In this document: one piece after another, positions 7,624 to 16,050 of the stretch
Layout: each line of letters begins with the position of its first letter
Position numbering within the stretch: position 1 is the first letter of the stretch
Assembly (NCBI RefSeq): GCF_014204915.1
Contig: NZ_JACHMH010000001.1
Span: forward strand, 4,179,501 to 4,243,500
Length of the DNA stretch: 64,000 nt
Origin: Crossiella cryophila
Lineage (GTDB): Bacteria > Actinomycetota > Actinomycetes > Mycobacteriales > Pseudonocardiaceae
Direction: 5' to 3'
Program-made: the position numbers and the translations under genes
The notes under the pieces: model-generated
What the model was told of the DNA's origin: nothing
Databases searched by the model: none
Seen by the model: the letters and a program-made list of their open reading frames with translations, nothing else

Positions 7624-8966
7624 CCACCAACCCAGTCGATCTGCCCATCGAGCAGCTACGCGGTTCCGTCGCGGAATCCTTACAGCGGGCCAGGAATCGC
7701 AGCACCGGCCTCACCGAGTCGGTGGACGAGGCCGACCTGGTCAAACAGCACTCCAAGCTGATGTCCCCGCTGATCTGGGACTACGCCCACATCGGCAACC
7801 AGGAGGAACTCTGGCTGGTGCGCGATGTCGGCGGCCGCGACCCGGTGCGCCAGGACATCGACGAGCTGTACGACGCCTTCAAGCACCCCCGCGCGGGCCG
7901 TCCGCAACTCCCGCTGCTCAACCCGCGGGAGGCCAGGACCTATGTGCGCGAGGTGCGGGAGAAGGTCCTGGACGTGCTGGACACCTCACCGCTGGAAGGC
8001 GGCCGGCTGCTCGACGGCGCGTTCGTCTTCGGCATGATCGCCCAGCACGAGCAGCAGCACGACGAGACCATGCTCGCCACCCACCAGCTCCGCATCGGCC
8101 GGGCCGTCCTGCACGCCCCGCCGCCACCCGACGCACCGTCCGATGTGGACAGACTTCCGGCCGAGGTGCTCATCCCCGGCGGCCGGTTCGAGATGGGCAC
8201 CTCCACCGAACCGTGGGCGCTGGACAACGAACGCCCCGCGCACCCGGTGCACGTGGCCGACTTCTTCCTGGACACCACCCCGGTCACCAACGGCGCCTAC
8301 CGCGAGTTCATCGCCGCCGGCGGCTACGACGACGAACGCTGGTGGAGCGAGGCGGGCTGGGCACACCGGCAGCGCGCCAACCTCTCCGCCCCGCTGTTCT
8401 GGCGCTCCGACGGCCACGACGGCTGGCTGCGCAGGCGCTTCGGCGTGCTGGAACCGGTGCCGGACAACGAACCCGTGGTGCACGTCAGCTTCCACGAGGC
8501 CCAGGCGTATGCCGGCTGGGCCGGCAAGCGGCTGCCCACCGAACCGGAGTGGGAGAAGGCCGCCCGCTTCGACCCGGCCACCGGCAGATCCCGCAGATAT
8601 CCCTGGGGCGACGCCGATCCCGGCCCCGAACACGCCAACCTTGGCCAGCGGCACCTGCGTCCCGCACCGGCCGGGTCCTATCCGGACGGCGCCTCCCCGC
8701 TGGGGGTGCGCCAGCTCATCGGCGATGTCTGGGAGTGGCTGGACAGCGACTTCACGCCCTACCCCGGTTTCGCCGCCTTCCCCTATGACGAGTACTCCGA
8801 GGTGTTCTTCCGCGGCGACTACAAGATGTTGCGCGGCGGCAGTTTCGGCACTGATCAGGTGGCGGTGCGCGGCACCTTCCGCAACTGGGACCACCCGGTC
8901 CGCCGGCAGATCTTCAGTGGATTCCGGTGCGCGCGCGACGCGCGACCGGGGGAAGTGAACCGCTAG
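7620..8966 (+). CDS. egtB: ergothioneine sulfoxide synthase EgtB (formylglycine-generating-enzyme fold)
   Basis: EgtB is a mononuclear iron enzyme that uses O2 to link hercynine to gamma-glutamylcysteine. The product is 448 residues. The N-terminal DinB-like four-helix part carries the iron ligands: His57 in WDYAHIGNQEELW and the HxxxH pair His143/His147 in AQHEQQHDETM. The C-terminal FGE-sulfatase-like domain (about 180-445) shows IPGGRFEMGTSTEPWALDNE, TNGAYREFIAAGGY, WAGKRLPTEPEWEKAAR and the closing MLRGGSFGT and RNWDHPVRRQIFSGFRCAR motifs. Start by ATGA overlap with egtA; egtC starts two bases after its stop. Confidence 0.93.
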   Translation: MTTNPVDLPIEQLRGSVAESLQRARNRSTGLTESVDEADLVKQHSKLMSPLIWDYAHIGNQEELWLVRDVGGRDPVRQDIDELYDAFKHPRAGRPQLPLLNPREARTYVREVREKVLDVLDTSPLEGGRLLDGAFVFGMIAQHEQQHDETMLATHQLRIGRAVLHAPPPPDAPSDVDRLPAEVLIPGGRFEMGTSTEPWALDNERPAHPVHVADFFLDTTPVTNGAYREFIAAGGYDDERWWSEAGWAHRQRANLSAPLFWRSDGHDGWLRRRFGVLEPVPDNEPVVHVSFHEAQAYAGWAGKRLPTEPEWEKAARFDPATGRSRRYPWGDADPGPEHANLGQRHLRPAPAGSYPDGASPLGVRQLIGDVWEWLDSDFTPYPGFAAFPYDEYSEVFFRGDYKMLRGGSFGTDQVAVRGTFRNWDHPVRRQIFSGFRCARDARPGEVNR

Positions 8967-8968
8967 GC

Positions 8969-9721
8969 GTGTGCCGCCACCTGGCTTACCTGGGCCCCGC
9001 CATGCCCTTGGCCGACCTGGTGCTGACCCCGCCGCACTCGTTGCTGCGGCAGTCCTGGGCGCCCGCGGACATGCGCGGCGGCGGCACGATCAACGCCGAC
9101 GGCCACGGCGTCGGCTGGTACCCCACGCCCGGCGCCGCCCCGGTCCGGCACCGCACCGCGAGTCCACTGTGGACTGACACCTCGTTCGCCTCCTGGGCGG
9201 GTGCGGTGTCCGCGGGTGCGGTGCTGGCCGCGGTGCGCTCGGCCACCGTCGGCATGCCGGTCGCCGAATCCGCCAACGCCCCCTTCCTCGCCGAGGGCTG
9301 GCTGTTCAGCCACAACGGAAAAGTCACCGGCTGGCCGCATTCCCTCGCCGCCCTGGCCGACACCCTCCCGGCGACCGACCTGCTCACCCTGGACGCCGCC
9401 ACCGACTCCGCCCTGCTGTGGGCGTTGCTGCGCAGGCGATTGCGCGCGGGCGAACCCGCCGCGACCGCCGTCGCCGATCTCGTCCGGACGGTGGCCGCGG
9501 CCGCCCCGGACTCCCGGCTCAACCTGTTGCTGACCGACGGCACGAACATCGTGGCCACCACCTGGTGGCACTCGCTGTCCGTGCGCCACACGGGAAACTC
9601 CGTGACCGTCGCCTCAGAACCAACTGATGATGAGCGCGACTGGCAGCCGGTCCCCGACCGGCATCTGATGCTGGCCAATTCGTCCACTCTGGACATAATT
9701 CCCCTTGAGGATCATCGATGA
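8969..9721 (+). CDS. egtC: gamma-glutamyl-hercynylcysteine sulfoxide hydrolase EgtC
   Basis: EgtC is a class II (Ntn) amidohydrolase that removes the glutamate from gamma-glutamyl-hercynylcysteine sulfoxide. The start must be GTG at 8969, because the next codon is TGC: the mature protein begins Cys-Arg-His (CRHLAYLGP), and that cysteine is the nucleophile after removal of Met. The product is 250 residues. Other family segments are [16 protein letters not shown] and [11 protein letters not shown], which carry the Asn/Gly oxyanion residues of the glutaminase fold. It lies two bases after egtB and overlaps egtD by ATGA. A copy of the palindrome GTCCACTGTGGAC lies within it at 9162. Confidence 0.92.
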   Translation: MCRHLAYLGPAMPLADLVLTPPHSLLRQSWAPADMRGGGTINADGHGVGWYPTPGAAPVRHRTASPLWTDTSFASWAGAVSAGAVLAAVRSATVGMPVAESANAPFLAEGWLFSHNGKVTGWPHSLAALADTLPATDLLTLDAATDSALLWALLRRRLRAGEPAATAVADLVRTVAAAAPDSRLNLLLTDGTNIVATTWWHSLSVRHTGNSVTVASEPTDDERDWQPVPDRHLMLANSSTLDIIPLEDHR

Positions 9722-10692
9722 CCCTGCCTGTCCTGGACATCCACCTGACTGAGCACGATGCGGCCGCCGCACTGCGCGCCGATGTCCTCAGTGGACTCAC
9801 CGCCAATCCGAAGTCCTTGCCGCCCAAGTGGTTCTACGACGAACGTGGTAGTGAACTCTTCGAGAAGATCACCGAGCTACCCGAGTACTACCCCACCGGT
9901 GCCGAACGCGAGGTGCTCACCCAGGTGGCAGGCGAGATCGCCGCCACCACCGGCGCGGAGACCATGGTCGAACTCGGCTCCGGCTCCTCGGCCAAGACCC
10001 GCCTGCTCCTGGACGCCCTGCGCGCCAACCACACCCTGCACCGCTTCGTGCCCCTGGACGTCTCCGCCGCCGCCCTGGTCCAGTCCACCGCGGCGCTGGC
10101 CGAGGACTACCCGGGCCTGGAGGTCCGCGGCGTGGTCGGCGACTTCACCCGCCACCTGGGCCGGCTCCCCGTCGGCGGCAGGCGCCTGGTCGCCTTCCTG
10201 GGCGGCACCATCGGCAACCTGCTCCCGGCCGAACGCGCCGACTTCTTCGCCGACATCCGCGCCGCCCTGGAACCGGGGGAGTGGCTGCTGCTGGGCACCG
10301 ACCTGGTCAAGGACCCCGACACCCTGGTCCGCGCCTACGACGACAGCCAGGGCGTGACCGCGGACTTCAACCGCAACGTGCTGCGTGTGCTCAACCGCGA
10401 ACTGGACGCCGACTTCGAGGTAGACGCCTTCGAGCACGTCGCGGTCTGGGACGAGGACTGGGAGTGGATCGAAATGCGCCTGCGCGCCACCAAACCCATG
10501 AGCGTCCGGGTCGACGCCCTGGACCTGGAGGTCAAGTTCGACGCCGGGGAGGAGATGCGCACCGAGGTCTCGGCCAAGTTCCGCCAGTCCGGCGTCCGCC
10601 GAGAACTCGCCGCCGCAGGCTTCGACCTGCGCAAATGGTGGACCGACCCGGCGGGTAGGTTCGGGGTCTCGCTAGCCCGCGCCGAGGGATAA
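9718..10692 (+). CDS. egtD: L-histidine N-alpha-trimethyltransferase EgtD
   Basis: EgtD transfers three methyl groups from S-adenosylmethionine to the alpha-amino group of histidine to give hercynine, the committed step. The 324-residue length matches the family. Diagnostic segments are [33 protein letters not shown], the SAM-binding [21 protein letters not shown] region, [20 protein letters not shown] and [16 protein letters not shown]. It overlaps egtC by ATGA. No egtE (PLP-dependent lyase) follows; the next gene, 12 bases on, is a nitroreductase-family protein, so the final C-S cleavage must be encoded elsewhere or done by another PLP enzyme. Confidence 0.94.
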   Translation: MTLPVLDIHLTEHDAAAALRADVLSGLTANPKSLPPKWFYDERGSELFEKITELPEYYPTGAEREVLTQVAGEIAATTGAETMVELGSGSSAKTRLLLDALRANHTLHRFVPLDVSAAALVQSTAALAEDYPGLEVRGVVGDFTRHLGRLPVGGRRLVAFLGGTIGNLLPAERADFFADIRAALEPGEWLLLGTDLVKDPDTLVRAYDDSQGVTADFNRNVLRVLNRELDADFEVDAFEHVAVWDEDWEWIEMRLRATKPMSVRVDALDLEVKFDAGEEMRTEVSAKFRQSGVRRELAAAGFDLRKWWTDPAGRFGVSLARAEG

Positions 10693-10704
10693 TAAGGTCT
10701 AAAC

Positions 10705-11175
10705 ATGAATCTTGTTCGCAACCTGGCGGTCAAGTTCGGCCGCCAGGAGTGGTTCGCCAAACTCGGCCGCAAGCTCGTCCCGCTGGACGTCAAGATCCAG
10801 CAGCGCACCAAGGGCAAGATCAGCGTGTCCGAACTGCTGGGCCTGCCCGCCCTGCTGCTGACCACCACGGGCCGCAAGAGCGGCCAACCGAGGTCGGTGC
10901 CACTGCTGTTCGTGCCCTACGGCGAGCAGTTCATCGTCACCGGCTCCAACTGGGGCCAGCAACACCACCCAGCCTGGTCGGTGAACCTACTCGCGACCCC
11001 CAACGCCCAAATCACCTTGCGCGCCAAGCATTTCCCAGTGACCGGCCGCCTGGTGACCGGCGAGGAGCGGGCGAAGGTCTGGTCCGAGATCGTCAAGGTC
11101 TGGCCCGCCTACAACACCTACGCCGAACGAGCGGGAACCCGCGAGATCCGAGTCTTCCTACTCACCAAGAACTGA
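10705..11175 (+). CDS. deazaflavin (F420)-dependent nitroreductase family protein
   Basis: The product is 156 residues and belongs to the Ddn/Rv3547-like split-barrel family, members of which use reduced F420 to reduce quinones or nitro compounds. Family features are the N-terminal amphipathic helix, LLLTTTGRKSGQPRSVPLLF (the F420 phosphate-binding region), YGEQFIVTGSNWGQQHHPAW and the C-terminal YAERAGTREIRVFLL. It is 12 bases downstream of egtD in the same direction and so may be cotranscribed with the ergothioneine genes, which would pair two redox-defence functions. A hairpin at 11184 ends the unit. The substrate cannot be read from the sequence. Confidence 0.85.
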   Translation: MNLVRNLAVKFGRQEWFAKLGRKLVPLDVKIQQRTKGKISVSELLGLPALLLTTTGRKSGQPRSVPLLFVPYGEQFIVTGSNWGQQHHPAWSVNLLATPNAQITLRAKHFPVTGRLVTGEERAKVWSEIVKVWPAYNTYAERAGTREIRVFLLTKN

Positions 11176-11183
11176 CCCCAGCC

Positions 11184-11240
11184 GCCGCCCCCGCGAAGCC
11201 GCCACAGCCACCAAGCCGCTGTAGCCACCGCGGGGGCGGC
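11184..11240 (+). terminator. stem-loop terminator after the egt/F420 unit
   Basis: GCCGCCCCCGCG (11184-11195) pairs perfectly with CGCGGGGGCGGC (11229-11240) and starts nine bases after the stop codon. There is no T-run. The following 260 bases up to the SRPBCC stop at 11503 hold no gene that I can support. Confidence 0.65.
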
Positions 11241-11502
11241 CCTGGCTCAACCTCCGGGTAACCACACCGCTCGCCCCGCGCCGCAGCCCGCCGCCGCAAC
11301 GGCCCCGTCGGCCAGTCGTCACCCCGTCGCCAGCCGTCACACCCGGCCAGTCGGCACCACCCCGCCGCCGAGCCAACCCGCGCGCTGTTCGCCGCCGGTA
11401 CCCCCACCGCCCACTGTCGCCGCAGCACCCGGCTCGTGGTTCGCCATCGGCAACGTATGCCCCCCGCTCCCGCCTGCCTCCGCCATTGCCGAGCGAACCG
11501 AC

Positions 11503-11973
11503 CTACTTCCCCTCCGCCCCTCCCGCCCCCTCCAGATGCCGCTTGGCCAGCCGAACCTCCTCCTCGACCTCCGCCGTCACCCGGCGCCGCAGCAACGGCT
11601 CCACCCAGCGCAACCAGCCCCGGAACCGAAAGTTGAGCGTCCGCACCAACCGAGTCCCACCCGCAACCGGCACACACACAAAACTGGCATCAAACTCCGA
11701 GAACACCCGCCCCAACCGATTGGCAGGCGCAGGCGCCAACGCGACATCAACCCGCCGCCCAGGCGTCAACCGCATCCGCGACACCGTCACCGGCCCCGGC
11801 AACCCCGCCACCCTGGCCCGAAACGCGAACTCGGTCACCTTCCCATCTCGCCGCACCCACAACACGGGGTGGATCTTGCGGTCGACCAGGGCGTACCGCC
11901 GCGCGTCCATCACGAACTCCAGCAGCTCCGCCGGCGTGCAGCCGATCGTCGCGGTGACCTCGATCGTGAGCAT
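11503..11973 (-). CDS. SRPBCC (START-like) family protein
   Basis: The product is 156 residues. The opening MLTIEVTATIGCTPAELLEFVMD and the strand pattern around RVDVALAPAPANRLGR and GGTRLVRTLNFRF match the SRPBCC/polyketide-cyclase-like helix-grip fold, which binds hydrophobic ligands or lipids. The C-terminal long helix (RWVEPLLRRRVTAEVEEEV in part) closes the pocket. No catalytic residue can be named. It stands alone, convergent with the egt operon and followed upstream by a long gene-free spacer, so context gives no job. Confidence 0.7.
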   Translation of the reverse strand: MLTIEVTATIGCTPAELLEFVMDARRYALVDRKIHPVLWVRRDGKVTEFAFRARVAGLPGPVTVSRMRLTPGRRVDVALAPAPANRLGRVFSEFDASFVCVPVAGGTRLVRTLNFRFRGWLRWVEPLLRRRVTAEVEEEVRLAKRHLEGAGGAEGK

Positions 11974-13253
11974 GCCGCCACGCTAGCCAGCCGCCAGGTC
12001 CGACGTCAGCCCGGAAGCCCGGAGGACCCGACGTCAGCCAGGCTCCAGACCCGAAGTCTGGCGAATCCGAAGTAGGGCGAACAGATCGGATCTCGGCAAC
12101 TCGGCAGGCACCTGCGCCCGCCACTCCCCGCCCCGCGCGGTCCACCCCTGCCACTCCCGCCCCTGTCCCTGCCCCGAGCGCTCCGCACTCCGCGCCCCTG
12201 GCCTGAAGCAGGCGCAAGCTGCCCGCCCGCGACGGAGGCGCGGGGGCCGACGTACGCGCGAGCCTCAGGCGGGTGTGACGCTCCCGGGCGGGTGTCACGG
12301 GCGGGGACACCGCCACGGGAGCGTCACTCACAGGGCGTTCGGTGCCTCCCGGAGGAGTTCGCCAACACCGAACACCCAGTCATCGCCGCCGCTCAATTAC
12401 CGCCGCGCACCACGCTCGACGCAACCAGCACGTCGACACCGCGGCCGACGCGCCCGAGGCGGCAGACGCCAGGGTGCGGGCGCGCGGCAGACCACGTGGC
12501 GCGGGTACGCCCGGGTGTGGGCGGGCGCGGGCGGGCGAGAAGCGGGCACACGTGAGGGCGGGCGTGCCAGGGCGAGGCGTGCCCGGGGCGAGGGCGGGCC
12601 GACGGAGGCGTGGCTGGCACACGAAGGCGGCGAGGAGGGCAGCCTGGGGAGGTGGGCGGCCTGAGCCTGGCGGCCGGGGTGTCGCCGTTCGGTGTCTGGC
12701 CTCGGTCCGGATGCCCCCGGAGCAGCGCTCCTGCTTCGCGCCTGCCGTCCGGCGCAACGACCCCCGTCCGGCGCGCGGGCGGGCGGGGGAACAACAACGA
12801 CCCGGAGCCCTGCACCGGCCCGCCCCTGGAGCACCGGCCCGGAGCATTGCTCCCCCGAAGCGTTGCCCCGTTGCTCCCCGGAGCCCTGTTGCTGGTGCCG
12901 TGGGCTGGGCCGTTGCCTTGCTCCTGGGCCGGGGCCGACGCCGGCTGGACCGCGTTGTTCCCCCGCCCGCCCGCCGCTTCCTCTGCGGAACGCTTTTCGA
13001 GGCGAAAAGGTTGCCTTTGTGTACCGTTCAACTTTTTTCTCCGCTTGGTGCCGTTCTGATTCCGTTGCGGTGTAAGGGATGCGGTGTTCCGGGGGTGTCC
13101 TGGGGGCGGCAAAGTGGTGTTGGAGATGTTGGGTCGGCGGGATTGTGGGGGACTGGGTTGGGTCGGACCCTGCACCGTACTGCCGCGGGGCCCGGCGTGG
13201 TTGCGGTCATCCACAGCCTGTGGTCCACCGGCTTGGGTGGGGGCAGGTGGGGG
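11974..13253. other. 1.28-kb gene-free, extremely G+C-rich spacer
   Basis: Several long open frames cross this stretch on both strands, but all are Arg/Pro/Gly/Ala-rich and lack recognisable folds or ribosome sites. Visible structures are a hairpin at 12045-12061 (CCAGAC/GTCTGG), a large nested hairpin at 12275-12327, and a 7-bp stem at 12993-13009 (CTTTTCG/CGAAAAG). From about 13080 the plus strand becomes strongly G-rich with T, almost free of C runs. I see no gene. Confidence 0.6.
12275..12327. repeat. nested 53-nt palindrome
   Basis: GTGACGCTCCCG (12275-12286) pairs perfectly with CGGGAGCGTCAC (12316-12327). Inside it GGTGTC (12291) pairs with GACACC (12306). It is over 300 bases from the SRPBCC start and about 930 from the PLP gene stop, so it is not an obvious terminator for either. 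Confidence 0.6.
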
Positions 13254-14429
13254 TCAGGCGGGGAGGGCTTGGGCGATGTCTGTCCACAGGTCTTCCGGGT
13301 GTTCGATGCCTACCGACAGGCGCACCATCCCGGCCCCGATGCCGGCCGCCGCGAGTTCCTCCTCGTTCAACTGCCGATGTGACGTGCTCGCCGGATGCAG
13401 CACCGTCGTCTCCACCCCGCCCAGGGACGCCGCCAGTTGCACCAGTCGTACGCCCTTGGTGAAGGTGTGGCCTGCCTCGCGGCCGTCGGACAGCTCGAAG
13501 GCGATCATGCCGCCGAAGTCGGTGAGTAGTTCCTTGGCGGTCTGGTGGTCTGGGTGGGAGGCCAATCCGGGCCAGTGCACGGCCGCCACCGCTGGGTGTT
13601 CGGCGAGGCGGGTGGCTAGCAGGGTGGCGTTTGCGCAGTGTTGGCGCATTCGGATGGGGAGGGTTTGGATTCCTCGGATGGTCAGCCAGGCGGCGAAGGG
13701 GTCGGGGGTGGCGCCTAGTTCCATGGAATAGTGCCAGACCTTGTGGTGCATTTCCTCGGTGGCGAAGGCGAGGATTCCGCCGGTGATGTCGCTGTGGCCG
13801 CCCAGGTATTTGGTGGCGGAGTGCAGGACTATGTCTGCGCCGTGGGTGAGGGGTTGGCACAGCATGGGGGTGGCGAAGGTGTTGTCGACCAGGGTGGTGA
13901 GGTTGGCGGCTTTGCCTGCGGCGAGGAAGGTGGGGAGGTTGATCACCCGGGTCACCGGGTTGGCGATGGTTTCCAGGTAGAGGAGGCGGGTGTTGGGGCG
14001 TAGGGCTTTTTCGATTTCGGCTGGGTTATCGCCGGGGATGTAGGTCACTTCGATGCCGAAGCGGGCGGCCAGGTCGTTGAGGCTGGCGAAGGCTCCGCCG
14101 TAAATACATCGTTGGGCGATTACGTGGTCGCCGGTGCGGAGCAGGGCGAGCAGGGCCGAATTGATCGCACCCATTCCGGAGGCGGTGGAGACCGCGGCCA
14201 CTCCGTTCTCCAGGGCGGCGACGGTGTTTTCCAGGGCTCTGGTGGTGGGGTTGGCGTAGCGGCTGTAGACGAAGCCGGTGTCGGGGGAGTCCAGTGCCGT
14301 TGCCAGGGCGTCTGGGTCGTCGAAGGCGAAGTTGGAGGCCTGGTACAGGGGGACGCTGATGGGGCGGGAGTTGGGCAGGGTGGGGGTGGTGATGTGCACG
14401 GCGCGGGTTTCCGGGCGGGTGGAGGTCAT
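13254..14429 (-). CDS. Cys/Met-metabolism PLP-dependent enzyme (cystathionine gamma-synthase / gamma-lyase family)
   Basis: The product is 391 residues, a normal length for this fold-type I family. Key residues are visible: SRYANPT (Tyr58 and Arg57 contact the neighbouring active site), SGMGAI (phosphate loop), VDNTFATP with Asp182 for the pyridine nitrogen, and the Schiff-base Lys207 in LHSATKYLGGHSDI. The C-terminal SLGGVETTVLHPASTSH carries the carboxylate-binding arginine region. Family members make or break cystathionine, O-acetylhomoserine or methionine; the exact reaction cannot be told. Starting at ATG 14429 it has no clear ribosome site. It is divergent from a MocR regulator across a 66-bp spacer with CCAAT-type repeats, which suggests direct control. 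Confidence 0.88.
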   Translation of the reverse strand: MTSTRPETRAVHITTPTLPNSRPISVPLYQASNFAFDDPDALATALDSPDTGFVYSRYANPTTRALENTVAALENGVAAVSTASGMGAINSALLALLRTGDHVIAQRCIYGGAFASLNDLAARFGIEVTYIPGDNPAEIEKALRPNTRLLYLETIANPVTRVINLPTFLAAGKAANLTTLVDNTFATPMLCQPLTHGADIVLHSATKYLGGHSDITGGILAFATEEMHHKVWHYSMELGATPDPFAAWLTIRGIQTLPIRMRQHCANATLLATRLAEHPAVAAVHWPGLASHPDHQTAKELLTDFGGMIAFELSDGREAGHTFTKGVRLVQLAASLGGVETTVLHPASTSHRQLNEEELAAAGIGAGMVRLSVGIEHPEDLWTDIAQALPA

Positions 14430-14469
14430 GGGATCAAGCCTGGTGGGGGGTGTGGGGGTGGGGACAGCG

Positions 14470-14506
14470 CCAATCCCGGGTAGATTGGTTTGGCAATGGA
14501 GCCAAT
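14470..14506. promoter_or_regulatory. three CCAAT/ATTGG boxes, candidate MocR operator
   Basis: CCAAT at 14470-14474, ATTGG at 14484-14488 and CCAAT at 14502-14506 give an inverted pair and a third half-site over the MocR start. MocR-type regulators usually bind repeated short boxes in the spacer to their target gene, here the PLP enzyme. Confidence 0.4.
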
Positions 14507-15968
14507 ACCCTGGTCGGTGGACCGACTCGTCGCGCAGCTCGGCCGCTGGTCGGCCGGGCGGGGGCCGCTGTACCTGCTGCTGGCCGAGCGGTTGCGGCAG
14601 CTCATCGACTCCGGGCAGCTGCCGCCGCGGGCCGCGTTGCCGCCGGATCGGACCCTGGCCGAGCGGCTGGCGGTGGGGCGGACGACAGTGGTGGCCGCCT
14701 ATGACCGGCTTCGGCAGGAGCGGAAGCTGGAGCGGCATCAGGGGCGCGGGACCTGGGTGGCGCCGGCGGTGCTCACCGGGTGGCGGGGCGCGCAGGTCGC
14801 GCCGGCCAATCCGTTGTTCCTGAACTACCTGGAACCCTTGGACGACATCCTGCCGCTGGCCTGCGCCGCGCCGTACGGGCCGCCGCCGGAACTCGCCGAG
14901 GCCTACCAGCGGGCGCTGCCGAAGCTGCCGGGGCTGAACAGCGGCGACATCGGCTACCACCCGATGGGCCACCCCGCGTTGCGGGCCGCGCTCGCCGAAC
15001 GGCACACCGGCCGCGGGCTGCCAACCGAACCGGGGCAGATCCTGGTCACCACCGGCGGCCAGCAGGCCCTCGCGCTGCTGGCCCGGCTCTTCCTCGAACC
15101 CGGCGACCAGGTGCTGGTGCAGGCGCCGACCTACCCCGGCGCGCTGGAGTTGTTCCGGGAGGCCGCCGCGCTGGTGCGGACCGCGCCCACCGGGCCGGAC
15201 GGCCTGGACGTGGCCGCCTGGACTCGCGCGGTGGCCACCGACCGGCCCGACCTGGCCTACCTCAACCTCACCCACCACAACCCGACCGGCAGCACCGTGT
15301 CCACGCTGGCCCGCCGCCGCATCGCCGAGGTCGCCGCCGAGCACGCGGTGCCGGTGATCGAGGACGACGCCCTGGCCGGGCTCGCCCTGGACGGCGGCGA
15401 GGATCCGCCCAACCTGGCCACCTTCGCCCCGCCGGGGGTGGTGATCACCGTCGGTTCGCTGAGCAAGGTGGTGTGGGGCGGCCTGCGGCTGGGCTGGATC
15501 CGGGCCTCGACGGGCCAGATCGCGCAGCTCGCGCGGATCAAGTCCATCCACGACCTGGGCAGCGCGGTGCTCGAACAGCTCGCCGCGGCCGAACTGCTGC
15601 CCGCGCTGCCGGAGATCGCCCGCCGCCGCGGTGAGCAGCTCCGGGAACGGCACGACCACCTGTGCGCCCAACTCGCCGAACGGCTGCCGAGCTGGCGGTT
15701 CCGCCCGGCCGGGGGCGGGCAGTGCCTGTGGGTGCGGCTGCCCGGCGGCGACGCCTCCGCCTACGCCCAGGTCGCGCTGCGGCACGGGGTGGCGGTGCTG
15801 CCGGGGGACTCGCTGTCCATGGACGGCAGCGGCGCCGACCACCTGCGCATCCCGTTCACCGCCCCGCCCGAGGACCTCACCGAGAGCGTCCTCCGGCTCG
15901 CCGCCGCCTGGCGGGCCTACCGGCGCACCGGGCACGCCCCGGCCGCGGTGCACGCCATGGTGGTGTGA
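14496..15968 (+). CDS. MocR/PdxR-type GntR regulator with aminotransferase-like domain
   Basis: The product is 490 residues from ATG 14496 (a TTG six bases earlier is also possible). The GntR winged helix spans about 15-80 (LYLLLAERLRQLIDSGQLPP, AERLAVGRTTVVAAYDRLRQ). A linker leads to a fold-type I aminotransferase-like domain (about 115-470) with TTGGQQALALLARLFLEPGD, NPTGSTVS, the aspartate region VIEDDALAGL and the PLP lysine Lys324 in VGSLSKVVWGGLRLGW. In this class PLP acts as effector, not catalyst. The divergent cystathionine-type enzyme is the likely target, so the pair may respond to a PLP-amino-acid adduct. Confidence 0.88.
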   Translation: MEPIPWSVDRLVAQLGRWSAGRGPLYLLLAERLRQLIDSGQLPPRAALPPDRTLAERLAVGRTTVVAAYDRLRQERKLERHQGRGTWVAPAVLTGWRGAQVAPANPLFLNYLEPLDDILPLACAAPYGPPPELAEAYQRALPKLPGLNSGDIGYHPMGHPALRAALAERHTGRGLPTEPGQILVTTGGQQALALLARLFLEPGDQVLVQAPTYPGALELFREAAALVRTAPTGPDGLDVAAWTRAVATDRPDLAYLNLTHHNPTGSTVSTLARRRIAEVAAEHAVPVIEDDALAGLALDGGEDPPNLATFAPPGVVITVGSLSKVVWGGLRLGWIRASTGQIAQLARIKSIHDLGSAVLEQLAAAELLPALPEIARRRGEQLRERHDHLCAQLAERLPSWRFRPAGGGQCLWVRLPGGDASAYAQVALRHGVAVLPGDSLSMDGSGADHLRIPFTAPPEDLTESVLRLAAAWRAYRRTGHAPAAVHAMVV

Positions 15969-16050
15969 TCCGCCCCTGTTCACCCGCCGTTCCGGCCGTG
16001 TTCGGACTTCGGGTTGCCGCCGTTGAGGTTGGTGTTCCTAACATCCGCCC

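Noticed and set aside
12342-13382. Long open frames on both strands in the 12-13 kb spacer
   Set aside because: Arg/Pro/Gly-rich, no start context, no motif, and overlapping alternatives on every frame; treated as non-coding.
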